A stretch of 64,000 nucleotides of DNA, from the NCBI GenBank assembly GCA_011947345.1, contig JAAVTG010000666.1:1-64000 (forward strand), written 5' to 3'. Shown one piece after another: positions 44,739-55,362 of the stretch. This DNA is from Phytophthora quininea (Eukaryota > Oomycota > Peronosporomycetes > Peronosporales > Peronosporaceae). A program made the position numbers and the translations under genes. The notes beneath the pieces are model-generated. The model saw nothing but the letters and a program-made list of their open reading frames with translations, made no database searches and had not been told where the DNA came from. Each line of letters begins with the position of its first letter. Position 1 is the stretch's first letter.

Positions 44739-45917
44739 ATGTCTAAACACGCAGCTCCCAGGACAGCGTCCCAAAGCTCGATAGACCCGGTCCCTGACGA
44801 CACGCATGCTACGAGCAGGACGCACCAACGTACATCGACGCCCAAGCAACAGGACGCTGTGCGGACGACACCTTACACTCGAAGTCACGGACGCTGGCGG
44901 AAGCGACCGAACCACGAAATCGAGTACTTACGGCAGCAGGTGACGGACCTCGAGGCAGAGCTGGCGGTGCTGCGTCAGCCAGACACTCGACCCAATGAAA
45001 CACTCGACCTCCTAGAGGACTGTGGTGGATGGGAGAGCATTGCCAAGAGACAGAAACACCAGGCCGACGCTGTGCTGATGCAGAACGTCAAGCTGCGGGC
45101 GATGCTGGAAGGACAACTGCGAGTGGCACGCGCTCTGGAAGCTGCGATCGACCAACACGCGAGGACCGAGTCCAGCAAAATGTACTGGTCCAGTCGAGAC
45201 GTTCAACGCCCGAGAGCTTCCAGCTTGTCCGATGAGCTGCTTTTCGGATTGCTGGACGACACGCTGGAGAGTCTTCACGCCTGCATCGACCAAGTCATGG
45301 ATACGACGGGAGTTGCAGGGCGGCCCGCCAATGATCTTTGTCCGGAGCTGCGAGTGGAGCAAGACGTGCAAGGAATTTCGTTCCACCACGGGGAAGTCCG
45401 GCTGCTCCCTTTTCCAACGGCAAGTGTGCTCCGAGCGATCTGCAGCTGCTTGACTCATGGCGAAGCAGGAGGCCCCATGAAGTCAGTGGCCAAGCTGGTC
45501 AAGCACAACGACTATCTGCGAGCAACAATCGTCGACACGCTGCACCTGCCGAAAGAGAGAGAGGTCCGAGTCAAGTCGAGGGTCGTGCAGCGATATTTCA
45601 TCGAGCCTGGTCGGAGTGTTCTCGTGTGGGCTGCCTACGTCGAGATCGAGGGCTCTGTGTTCGTTCGCCTGGAAGAGAAAGGTTGGGTCTCAGTCGAGCC
45701 TTACGAGTTTCGACGACAGGGAGCGCCTGGAAGTTGTATGCGGTGTGTGGCTCGAGTCACTCCCATCGCAACAGAATTCAACTCCGACGAGGAAGAGCAG
45801 CAGCATCGCGGAGAGATGACGGACCTCGTTGTCGGCACCTACCACCGCAGCTTCGGTTTGTTCTATCAAGTGCTGGAGAACTTGCTCATGAACGATATGA
45901 TCGCCCACGACAAGTGA
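44739..45917 (+). CDS. M96-like coiled-coil protein, copy B
   Basis: Intact member, about 392 residues from the ATG of 'MSKHAAPRTASQSS'. Same order as copy A: basic 'RWRKRPNHEIEYLRQQ', coiled coil, 'SSLSDELLFGLLDDTLESLH', C-terminal domain with 'RYFIEPGRSVLVWAAYVEIE' and 'GEMTDLVVGTYHRSFGLFYQ'. The frame is open upstream to 44610 but that segment differs from copy A, so the 44739 start is preferred. It differs from A by a few percent, so the duplication is recent. A and B are the only members on the plus strand. Confidence 0.85.
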   Translation: MSKHAAPRTASQSSIDPVPDDTHATSRTHQRTSTPKQQDAVRTTPYTRSHGRWRKRPNHEIEYLRQQVTDLEAELAVLRQPDTRPNETLDLLEDCGGWESIAKRQKHQADAVLMQNVKLRAMLEGQLRVARALEAAIDQHARTESSKMYWSSRDVQRPRASSLSDELLFGLLDDTLESLHACIDQVMDTTGVAGRPANDLCPELRVEQDVQGISFHHGEVRLLPFPTASVLRAICSCLTHGEAGGPMKSVAKLVKHNDYLRATIVDTLHLPKEREVRVKSRVVQRYFIEPGRSVLVWAAYVEIEGSVFVRLEEKGWVSVEPYEFRRQGAPGSCMRCVARVTPIATEFNSDEEEQQHRGEMTDLVVGTYHRSFGLFYQVLENLLMNDMIAHDK

Positions 45918-46067
45918 AGTACAACCCCCCCGTAAACCTGCAGGCTGTCGCACTGCAAATCTCGTCTCCACATGAAGCCAGGGCAGCTCCACCACCACCA
46001 CCCATTCAGAGCCCATTTTTACCCAGACGTATTTGAATAGCGACGGTCTCACTTGGAAATCCTCAAG

Positions 46068-47311
46068 ATGCTGCGCAACTTCCTGTCCCGGGAGCTCGTG
46101 GCCGCGTGCTTCTTCGTGATGCTGCTGTCGTCGGCGCTGGACCAGTTTCCGGGCGAGATCGAGCCGCAGCCGTTCGAGTTCGAGTACGCGCTCAGCACCA
46201 GCCAACAGGAAGCGCGATACGACGAGGCCAAGACGCTGGTGCAGAACTCGGCACTGTTCGAGGCTCCGCACTTGGAGACGCTCTTCCTTAGTGAAGCACT
46301 GAGCCCCGAGGACCTGGCAGTAAGCCACGACAACGTGGGGTACGTCGGACTGGCGGACGGACGTATCGCCAGCTTTGACGTTGCAGCTAGCGAGCTACGC
46401 AATTTCTCGCGTACTGGGCAGCAACTCCCCGAGTGCGGAGATTTGACCATGGAGCCCACGTGCGGAAGACCGCTGGGTATGGTCTTCGCTGCGGCCAAGC
46501 CATTTGGAAAGTACCTCAAGAGAATTCCTGACGCCAAAGTGTTTGCTGGCGACCAAGTGCTGCTGGTGGCAGATGCCTACAAAGGAGTGCTGCTCTTCGA
46601 CGCCAACGGCAAGCGTACGCTGCTGTTCAGTCGCGTTGGAGACGAGCATATCAACTTTTTGAATGGCATCGCAGTGATGCAGAAGACGGGGAGATCTTCG
46701 TGACCGAGTCGTCCCGTCGATTCCAGCGCAACCGAGTGGTGATGGAGTACTTGGAGCGCATGCCGACGGGCTACTTGCTGTACTTTAACCCAGAGTTTGA
46801 CAGAGTTATGGTGGCAGCTAGTGGACTGGGCTTCCCGAATGGTTTGACGCTGGACAAGGACGGAAGCGGACTGCTCATCGGTCTCATGTTCCAGAACAAG
46901 ATTGTCCGCTTTGACTTTGGCACGAAGGAGATCAAGGACTTTGCGTTCTTGCCCGGAGAGCCCGACAACCTCTCGATCGAGAAGGTTGGCGCTGGTGAGA
47001 ACGAGACAACTGTGCTGCTGGTTGGATTAGTGCACCGCAGTGATGGAGGTGTGTTCAGCTACATCAAGGAGAGCGTCAAGGCGCGCAAACTGTTCTCCCT
47101 GCTCCCGACCTGGATGACGGTGATCTTTGTGCACCGTCTCGGCGTGTTTGCGTCTCTGGACTTGGACACTGGGGATGTTCGTCACGTCTACGAAGCCTCG
47201 CAGGGCCAGACTCCGATTGTTTCTGGCGCAGCTCGTTTTGGTGATCATATTTACCTCACTAGCTGGGCTAGACGCTCAATCACGCGCATCCCAGCGGCAC
47301 TAGTGCAATAA
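46068..47311 (+). CDS. APMAP / strictosidine-synthase-like beta-propeller protein
   Basis: Type II membrane or secreted six-bladed beta-propeller of the SMP-30/strictosidine synthase-like superfamily, like adipocyte plasma membrane-associated protein, whose animal members have arylesterase activity. N-terminal hydrophobic anchor 'LVAACFFVMLLSSALDQFP', then 'LSPEDLAVSHDNVGYVGLAD', 'CGRPLGMVF', 'VLLVADAYKGVLLFD', 'FLNGIAVMQKTGEIFVTESS', 'GLGFPNGLTLDKDGSGLLI' and the final 'FGDHIYLTSWARRSITRIP'. One G is missing at the run 46688-46691; without it the protein is cut at 46703. It interrupts the M96-like array between copies B and C. The true substrate is unknown. Confidence 0.85.
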
Positions 47312-47387
47312 CTGATCCTGCAGAGATCAAGACATACCGCTGTCGCTAACGAGGGGCTCGTTGATGTTTTCTGTTTCATGTTGCTTA

Positions 47388-48639
47388 TTATCTGCCTCCA
47401 AGCTCGGAACACATCGTCAGTTGGTCCAGCATCGATTGATACACCATGTTGGCTCCGTGTTGATGCACAGCCGCGATGATATCTGCCATCTCTTTGATAC
47501 GAGTTTCTTCCTCTAGAGAAAGCTGCGCTTCGGTTGGAGTCATCTGCACTACACAGCGCAACGTCGTACCAGTCACTTCGCCGTTGGTTGTGATCGGATC
47601 CAAGCACGTCCAGATCTTCTTGTGCAAACGGAGAAAATGCGGGCCTCCATACTCCATACAAGAAGACCAAGTGAGCACAGTACGGTCTTCCTCAACGAAA
47701 CATCGCTGGGTGTGTCTGGCCTTGACGTCGATACTTTGATCATTCGAAGTCTGCATCGAGTTGACCACGACAGCGTACAAGCCATTGTTCCTTCTCGCCA
47801 GTTTGCGGCAGCTCTTCAAGGCGACGCCATGACCTAAACAGTCGCAAAGAGCGCGAGTCACGTCCGCCACATCGTACGGCAGTATACGCACTTCGGCGTT
47901 GTGGAATGACAGCCCGCTCGCATTCTCGTGGAGCTTTAGTTTGGTTACCATCTGCCGGTTCACCCCTGCGATTCCGCTGGCCTTCATGGCTTCGTCCGTT
48001 GCGGCGAACTGATTCGAGATACCTTCGTCAAGTAGCGCAAATATCAATTCATCCGACAGATCAGCGATCGGTTGTCCTCTGATGGTCGCAGGCCACGGCA
48101 CTCGTTGGGCTATGCTCTTCATGTGGTGGTCGATGGCGCTTTCGAGAGCTCTCGCAACCCGCATTCGACTGCAAAGCATCCCTCGTAGTCTCTGGTTCTC
48201 CTCCATCGCGGTTTCAAGACTTGAGCTCCCACTTTTGCCGCCACTGCGTCATTTGAACTGCCGTCGCAAGTGTTGGTCAGCTGTGGCTCCGAGTCCGAAA
48301 TACGCAGTGCGGCTGCCAGCGCTTCCAGCTCCACCACCTTCTTCCGCAGATACTCTAACTCGTCCTTTGGTCGCAAACGCCATCGATCGTTTGACCTCGT
48401 GTAAGGCAGCTCTCGGTCGCGTCTTGTTCGACGACTGCTCGCTTTGGTTTAGCTGTCGCTGCAGGCCTGCGCAAGACCAATGTACTCACAGATTCATCGT
48501 CGCTTAAGTACTGCAGGTCAGAGCTGCTCGAGTCCGTAGGCCAAGTCTTGCCTTCGTCGGATCCGTCGTGTCGACGGCCACTACTTGTCCAGCATGCGGC
48601 GTCATCTCCAGCTCCACGTAGGTCGTCATTCGTGTTCAT
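47388..48639 (-). CDS. M96-like coiled-coil protein, copy C
   Basis: Minus-strand member, closest to copy D. It starts 'MNTNDDLRGAGDDAACW', passes an acidic 'SSSSDLQYLSDDES', a basic region ('RDRELPYTRSNDRWRLRPKD', 'ELEYLRKKV'), a coiled coil and the C-terminal domain ('LSFHNAEVRILPYDVADV', 'CMEYGGPHFLRLHKKIWTCL', 'IKEMADIIAAVHQHGAN'). The frame changes near 48420, between the acidic and basic parts, and near 48215 in the coiled coil. In this subfamily the 'GEMTDLVVGTYH' signature has become 'KEMADIIAAVHQ', so it has diverged from copies A, B and E-H. Confidence 0.75.
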
Positions 48640-49092
48640 CGTGGCCTCTGCGTCGCACCTTCGACAGTGAGGCGACAGACTCGCAGTTGTTTTGTCCTGT
48701 CCAATGGGACAGCCAGTCTGGTGATACATGGCACAACGAGGCATTGCTCACGCAGCAGATCGTCATGATCATGTGTAGAAGCGCCATGATCACCTGGCTT
48801 GACCTAATACCAAGTCACCAAAATCACCACAAACTCGAATTGATCGCGCACCGATTCGCTTGGGGAAAAGCCTCGTTGAAGCTGTTGGTCAAAGAAAACT
48901 CAGACAACATCGGTAGCGGTATATCCTCAGCTCGAACTCTCGGCGCATTAACCAAAATCGTGGTGATATGTTCGTGGGCTTTCGATCTTGGTCGGTTCAA
49001 GCAGGAGAGCCATACGAAGCATGCAGCCCGGCACACCTTTGCGAGCTCAGTCCCAGGCATCGCAGCTGCCCTAGTGCAATGACTTCTCCCGC
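48640..49092. other. intergenic stretch with duplicated flank and gene tail
   Basis: Between copies C and D. Near 48770-48796 it shares GTAGAAGCGCCATGATCACC-like sequence with the region upstream of copy D (near 50480-50505), so the duplicated unit includes the 5' flank. At 49059-49082 it has a 24-bp look-alike of the last codons of the APMAP-like gene (CTAGTGCAAT before the stop), placed just downstream of copy D as the real tail is of copy C. No intact gene. Confidence 0.55.
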
Positions 49093-50319
49093 TTACATTT
49101 TGCCTCCAAGTTCTCCCGAACACAGCTTCAACTGGTCCAGCATCGCTTGATACACCCTCTCGGCCCCATGGCGGTGCGCGCTAACCACAGCATCTGCCAT
49201 CTCCTGGATACGAACTCTGTCTTCCCACGACAGCTGAGCTTCCGTTGGCGTTAATTGCGCCACGACTCGCAGCGTCGTCCCAGAAACGTTTCCGTTCGAC
49301 TGAATGGGGTCCAAACAGACCCAAATCTTCTTGTGGAGACGCAGAAAGTGAGGCCCGTTGTACTCCATACAAGATGACCACGTTATCACAGTACGATTCT
49401 CTTTGGCAAAACATCGTTGGGAGTGTCTGGCCTTGACTTGAACTACTCGTTCCGTTGGAGTCTGCACAGAGTCCACCATGACAGCGTAGAAGCCATTGCC
49501 ACTCCTAACGATCTTCCGGCAGCTTTTCATCGCAACTCCGTGACTCAAACAATTGCAAAGTGCGCGACTCACATCCTCCACAGCGTACGGCAGCACACGA
49601 ACTTCACCGTGATGGAACGACACACCAGCAGCACTCTGGTGGAATTGCAGCGGAGTCAGCAACTGGCGATTCACCCGAGCAATTCCGCTGGCCTCCATCA
49701 CCTCGTCCGTTGCAGCGAGCTGACTCGCGATGCCCTCATCTAGCAGTGCAAAGATCAATTCATCCGACAGGTTGGCGACCGGCTGTCCATTGATAACTGA
49801 AGGCCAAGGCACCCGTTGCGCGATGGTCTTCATATGTTGGTCGATCGCATTTTCAAGGGCTCGCGAAACCCGAATTCGGCCGTGCAACATTTCCCGAAGT
49901 CTCCGATTCTCCTTCACCGCGGACTGAAGCTGCGTACTCCCGCTTTTCGCCCGCTGCTTCCACACCACCGCGTCACTAGAACTACACTCTACTGGCTCCG
50001 TGTCCGAGATGCGAAGCTCCGCCGCCAGTGTTTCCAGTTGGGCCGCTTTGTTCCGCAGATATTCCAGCTCGTCCTTCGGCCGCAGACGCCACCGATCCTT
50101 TGACTTGGTGTACGGCAACTCTCGGTCGCGTCTAGACTGCCGAAACTTCAGTTTGGGCCCCCTCTTCATCGCTGACTGCCTTCGACCCACCATCGTAGTG
50201 TTCATTGACTCGTCGTCGCTTGAGTGCCTCTCATGGGAGCTACACGAGTCTGTTTGGGAAGTGTCACCGTCGTCTACATGTATCCCTTCGTGTCCACCCG
50301 TGAATCGCGCGGTGATCAT
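49093..50319 (-). CDS. M96-like coiled-coil protein, copy D
   Basis: Intact member of about 408 residues, from the ATG of 'MITARFTGGHEGIHVDDGD'. Acidic Ser-rich start, basic 'RRDRELPYTKSKDRWRLRPK', coiled coil 'ELEYLRNKAAQLETLAAEL', second helix 'ENRRLREMLHGRIRVSRALE', then 'LSDELIFALLDEGIASQL' and the C-terminal domain ('VSFHHGEVRVLPYAVEDV', 'NGPHFLRLHKKIWVCLDP'). The frame stays open upstream to 50535, but that stretch resembles the flank of copy C and is probably not translated. Paralogue of copy C by gene order, by shared motifs and by flank. Confidence 0.85.
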   Translation of the reverse strand: MITARFTGGHEGIHVDDGDTSQTDSCSSHERHSSDDESMNTTMVGRRQSAMKRGPKLKFRQSRRDRELPYTKSKDRWRLRPKDELEYLRNKAAQLETLAAELRISDTEPVECSSSDAVVWKQRAKSGSTQLQSAVKENRRLREMLHGRIRVSRALENAIDQHMKTIAQRVPWPSVINGQPVANLSDELIFALLDEGIASQLAATDEVMEASGIARVNRQLLTPLQFHQSAAGVSFHHGEVRVLPYAVEDVSRALCNCLSHGVAMKSCRKIVRSGNGFYAVMVDSVQTPTERVVQVKARHSQRCFAKENRTVITWSSCMEYNGPHFLRLHKKIWVCLDPIQSNGNVSGTTLRVVAQLTPTEAQLSWEDRVRIQEMADAVVSAHRHGAERVYQAMLDQLKLCSGELGGKM

Positions 50320-50598
50320 GGCACCTGCGTCTCGGTTTGAATAGTGAGTCTCACGGAAAGTTGTTTTGTCTTGCCAACTGGAAATCCAGTCGAATGGCAC
50401 AGCGGAATAGCAAAGCAGAGCACAGTCGAGTTGCGGCGGGAGAACACGCAAGACGACCGGCAGATCATGATGATAACGCATAGAAGCGCCATGATCACTT
50501 GGTCGCCACCTCACTTGGTCCAAACAGGGCCCCACTCAGCCACCGAAGCGCTGCACGCTGTACGAGGGCACACAAGCTCCACCAACCTCAAAGCCTTG

Positions 50599-51916
50599 TT
50601 AAAAGTGAATGTCCTGGTACCCAGCGAAGCGCTCTAGCTCGTGCTCGTCAGCTGCTTCCCCGCCTGTTGCGTCGCTAAACAGCAAGCGCTCAATGATCTG
50701 GTACATCAAGCCAAAATTGCGGTGATACGTGCCAACCACTAGGTCTGTCACTTCGCCAATGTGCTCCTGGGCTTCCTGGGTAGACTCGAACTTGGTCATC
50801 TCGGGTTGGATCTGGAGAGCCATACGCAGCACGCAACCTGGCACCGCACTGCTGCTGGAATCTGCCGACTTGTTGCTAAAGTTGAAAGGCGAGCTGGACG
50901 TGTATCCCTGCTCGTGTAAGCGCACAAACAATGAGCCAGCAACCTCGACGCAGCCCTTCCAAATCAACACGATCCGATTCTGCTCAAAGTAGCGGCGCAT
51001 TGCGAGTCTCGCGCACGTGGTCACAGTGCGAGACCCAGGCAGCTGCAGCTCGTCCACAATGGTCGCATTCAAGTGGTCGTTGTTCACTACACGAAGGCGG
51101 ACGCGGCCAGTCAGTTCTTTGGCCTTGCCGTAGCGGATGCAGCTCCACATGGCTCGATGAACTGCTGGCATGGAGAAGGGCAACAACCGAGCTTCTTCCT
51201 GTCGGAAGGCGACGTTTTGTCCTTCTTGAATCACCTTAATGCCGTGGGATTTCTGGAACTCTTTGGAGATGCTAGTCGAGTCCATGACTGAGTCAAACTG
51301 CGCGTACTGCGCCTCCATACCGGCGTTCAACTGTGCGAAGATCAGCTCGTCAGACATGCTGAGGGCGCGGGGGCGTCTGGCTGCTCCTCCTGCATCCGCT
51401 TCTTGGTGTTTGGACAGCAACTCGGCCGCATCCTGTTGCTGGTGTTGGATCGCAGTCTGCAGACTCCTAGCCATTTTGAGCTGCCCCTCCAGCATGGACC
51501 GCAGTTTGAGGTTCTCCACCAGCGAGTTATCCGCCGCCACTTTCTGTCTCTCTGCGATCTTCTTCCACTGGGAGAAGAGCTCGTCGTCTCGGTCTGCAGA
51601 GATGGCATCGCTCTCACTGGGCGCGAGTTTGCCCAGCTCCTCTCCAGCGTCTTGACTTGTGCTCGAAGATAGTCCAGCTCGTCTTTCGGTCGCTTCCTCC
51701 GTCTCGGCTTCTTGTACGGCGTGGCTCTCGTCTCCTTCACCTTGCCAGTGGGGGAGTGACGACTGGCTGCGGTGGCACTTGACTGGGACCGAAGGCATCA
51801 GCCAAGTGGCAGCCCGTCTCGATGGGCGGCACATCCGCCTCTGTCGTGAAGGACAGCATGTCATCTAGGGCAGCCAAGAGGTCCTTGTCCAGCTCGCTCC
51901 CGCCCAGCGCCTCCAT
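50599..51916 (-). CDS. M96-like coiled-coil protein, copy E
   Basis: Starts 'MEALGGSELDKDLLAALDDM', the acidic-hydrophobic motif shared with copies F-H. The basic region 'ATPYKKPRRRKRPKDELDYL' is in a second frame (break near 51738), and the rest is in a third ('LFSQWKKIAERQKVAADNSL' onward, break near 51640). The C-terminal domain is complete: 'FRQEEARLLPFSMPAVHRAM', 'QNRIVLIWKGCVEVAGSLFV', 'IGEVTDLVVGTYHRNFGLMY'. It is over 400 residues if joined. Both breaks are short frame changes without intron signals. Confidence 0.78.
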
Positions 51917-52048
51917 GCTCGACGGTCTCAATTGTTGTGAATTTTTGCGACGGATTTGTAGGGTATCAGAATGTTGCAGACAAGATAACGACACTGCTGG
52001 ACGTTCGCTGCGTTTGTTTGATTCCCATTGCTCTTCTGCTCTAGCTAA

Positions 52049-53412
52049 TTACGTTTTGGGCTCCATGACGTCGCTGAGTAGGAGGTTTCCATGATCTGGA
52101 AGAGGAGGCCGAAGTTGCGGTGGTAGGTGCCGATGACGAGGTCGGTCATCTCTCCGATGCGCGCGCCCGACTCGGCGTCCGACTGGAACTCGACGGTCTG
52201 CGGCTTGACGTCGACGACGCTGCGCAGGACGGAACCTGTGGGCGACACCATCGAGGCCGACCGGTTGCCCTGCAGGAAGTCGAAGCTCGACACAACGGCG
52301 AGTCCCTTCTCGGAGTCGGACGAAGACCGACCCGGCGATCTCGATGTTGGCGCTCCACACGACCACGACGCGGTCGGTCTCAAAGTAGCGTCGGATGGCC
52401 ATGCGCATGTTGATTTTCGTGTCGCTCGACTTGGGGAGCTGCAGCGTGTCGACGATGGTGGCGTTCAGGTGGTCGTTATTCAGGATGCGCGTCTGGATGC
52501 GGCCCATTTGCGGGTTGATGTCGTCGTAGAGCAGCACGGACCACATGACGCGGTTGACTGCGAACTTGTCGAACGGCAGTAGTCGGACCTCCTTGTGGCC
52601 GAACGAGATGCCGTTCGCGTCCTGGACGAGCTGGATGCCGCCGGGCGTGTCCTGGCTGATGTTGCCGATGCCGCTCTCGGCCAGGACGGCATCCGTTCGA
52701 GCGTACTGCTCCTCGAGACAGCCGTTTAACTCGGCGAAGATTTCTTCGTCCGAAGCTCCCGACTGAGTTCCATTACGCTCGACATTTGCGTCAGGCGGCG
52801 CGGCAAAGTTCCAGGGGTGAAATGTTCAGCTTCTTGTTGGTGGTCGGCGATTGCTGCTTCGAGTCGCTTGGCGATCTGGATCTGACCCTCAAGCATAGCG
52901 CGCAGCTTGAGGTTCTCGACCACCGTGCGGTTGGCCTCTTCCTTTTGGCGCTCTGCGACCTGTTTCCAGCGACTGAAGAGCTCATCGTCCTCATCGCTGC
53001 TCGGGGACAGCCGTCCTGCCGACTCGGTGAGTTTGGTCAGCTCTTCTTGCAGTTCGCTGACTTTGACTCGCAGATAGTCGAGTTCATCCTTGGGGCGCTT
53101 GCGACGTCGCTGGGGCTTCGCTGGGGCGTACGGCGCAGTGCGAACGTCCTTGCCGCTTTGCTTGTCGGAAGGCGACGGCGTCGCCGCGGGCTTTGGTTGC
53201 TCTACCGGCGGCAGGTGCTGATCGTACGGGTTCGGAACTTCGGGGATGGCGAACGTGTCTGCGAGTTGGAAAGCGGGGTCGAGCGGCGGCTGCGAGACGA
53301 AATTCGAGTCCGGCGTGAAGGCCAACATCTCATCCAGCGCGTCCAGCACGTCCTTGTCCAGTTCGCTGGAGCCGGCATGGAGCGGCGACATGGGGACGTG
53401 GTCGGTCATCAT
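52049..53412 (-). CDS. M96-like coiled-coil protein, copy F
   Basis: Begins at the double ATG of 'MMTDHVPMSPLHAGSSELDK' and contains 'VLDALDEMLAF', the basic 'KPQRRRKRPKDELDYLRVKV', the coiled coil and 'LFSRWKQVAERQKEEANRTV'. The frame changes near 52745 and near 52335 (after 'VFVRLRE'), and the very end (near 52080) differs between two frames. The C-terminal domain is recognisable ('ISFGHKEVRLLPFDKFAVNR', 'DRVVVVWSANIEIAGSVFVR', 'IGEMTDLVIGTYHRNFGLLF'). GC content of the coding strand is higher here than in copies C and D. Confidence 0.75.
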
Positions 53413-53631
53413 GGCAGCAGCGTTCGGGAGTGAGCACCGAGACCAAGTTAGCACGTCCGGGAACGCAATCAGCAGCCAGGTGGCGGCGCGGTGGAGTAAT
53501 CGATAGCAAGGGATTTGCCTTTGACACGCAAAGAAACTGCGATGCAAGTCGTCCAACAATTCACGAGTGCGCACTCAGTGATCGCGTACAATTTCCTGTC
53601 CGTGAAAGCAACAACTGAGACCTTGATCGCG

Positions 53632-55251
53632 TTACGGGGCCAAATGCCATGCTGCTGCTCGAGCGACGGCGCGGAGGTCGTTCATCCTGCCCGCGAAGAA
53701 CCGCGTGTCCAGCACGTACTGCTTCCTCGCTCGCTCGCCCATTTCCTCGCGCTCTGCCGGCGTCATGGCAAGTATCCGCTCGACCGCATCGCACACGCCG
53801 TCTCCTTTGACGTACGTGGCCATCCCGTTCACGCCACGCAGACCGTTCTCTCCGTCGAACTGGCCGCCGAGCAACTGCTTCTCCACCGTCGCGCTGGGGT
53901 GCTGGACTAGAACCGCCGACTCGGACGACAGCAGCTCGTTCATTGGTGGCGCGTCGGTCGTCACAATCAGCGCCGCGTTGGCGCGAGCCTGGTTGATGTA
54001 GTGGCCGTAGCCTTCCAGGACGCTCGTGCAGAGCAGGAAGGCTGTCTCAATCATCATCCTGCCAAACATGTAGGCGGGGACGCGCCCCGTGTGCAGCGTC
54101 ACCTGCTCGTGCAACCGGATCTTCTCGTCGTACTCCTTCCGCATAAAGGTGTTGTAAATGTCCTGATCGATAAAGACATCCAGGCGTGGGAAGTCCGATC
54201 GACTCAGCCAGCAGTCCAGCACGGCGTTCGTGCCTTTAAACATGCTGACAGAAAGCAACGTCAGCACTCATAGACCCACGTAGTCAAGGACTCTAGATCA
54301 ACCACCAACCTTTTCCCAGCAGTGTGTACGAAATGCACATTGGAGAAATTCTTCTGCTGCACTTTGGCATCGTTTCCGAGCTTGTGTTTGGCGTACAGCG
54401 CTGCGTCGGACGTCGTGTGTCTGGTGTACCAGACGCGCGTTTTGCGTGGGTTGCCTTCTTGTTGGTACCACATGCGCACTCGCCTCGCACAGATCGCCGT
54501 CTTACACAGTACGGCATCCACTCTCCAGTAGTGCTCTGCTTCCAGCTCGTACATCTCGACGTTCGGCATGAGGTACATGGGCTTGGTCGTCGGGAAGGAC
54601 GGGTGGTCGGGCACTCCGTCCCAGAAGTGGTTCATGAAGATCAGCGGCGTCTTGGGACACAAGTCATGATACGTCAGGGTCTTGCCAGTCTTGTCGTCCT
54701 TGAACTCCACGTCCAGCACCCAACGGGGCAATGCTCGACCTTGCAAGTCTGCAGACAAGTAATGCACCACAGTTAAGTATCTTTTGTCTGAGTAGACTCT
54801 TTCCGACCGTACACTTGACGTAGCCCATTGCATCTTCACAGTAGCCGTCACCTCGAATACCCGAGGGCAGGAAGACCTCCACGTCCGGACACTGCTCCAG
54901 CTTCCGTCTCAGTTGTGGGTCTTCCCGTTCGAATCTGCCGACGCTGCTGGCCACGTCCGACGTCTGGGCGAACTCCCACGTGAGGACGCTCTCCTTGTGC
55001 TTCATGCAGCCTTCGTGCAGCATCGCGAGGTGCATCCGCTCGCTCTCGGGCAGCGTCAGCTCCTGCTGCAGCAGCTCCGGCGGGTAAAAGTTCAGTTCGT
55101 GGATGTTTTCGAGCTCGTCATAGTGCGACGGACCCGAGCGCCACCAGCTCTCGAGCAGCAGGAAGAGAATCAAACCGCCGACAATCCGAACGGCCAGCAC
55201 GTGTAGCGACTGCAGGTACGGCGTCGGCACACGCGGCAACAGCGACTTCAT
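53632..55251 (-). CDS. membrane-anchored glycosyltransferase-like protein
   Basis: Three exons, 54813-55251, 54310-54748 and 53632-54244, joined in frame across 64- and 65-nt introns. A short cytosolic tail and a membrane helix ('VLAVRIVGGLILFLLLESWW') suggest a type II Golgi enzyme. The middle has 'LIFMNHFWDGVPDHPSF' and 'YLMPNVEMYELEAEHYWRVD'. The last exon begins after 'VHTAGKSMFKGTNAVLDCW', the Gly-Lys-Ser..Lys-Gly-Thr turn common in GT-B fold enzymes, and ends 'ALIVTTDAPPMNELL' with a sugar-nucleotide-site-like acidic motif. It probably belongs to a GT family active in protein or wall glycan synthesis; the exact family is unknown. No frame break. It splits the array between copies F and G. 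Confidence 0.65.
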
Positions 55252-55362
55252 GGTTGCTTGGGGGATGGTACAGTGCTACGTAACTCCCAAAAGTGGGACT
55301 AAATTGTTACTTTTCCGGTGGTCGACATACATACGGTAGATATATTTTTCACGAACACGTTG

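Noticed and set aside
27122..46703. Reading OGG1, PP2C, HECT, CDK and the APMAP-like gene as pseudogenes because of frame breaks
   Set aside because: Conserved motifs on both sides of each break are intact and the breaks are one-base losses at homopolymers, so sequence error explains them better than decay.
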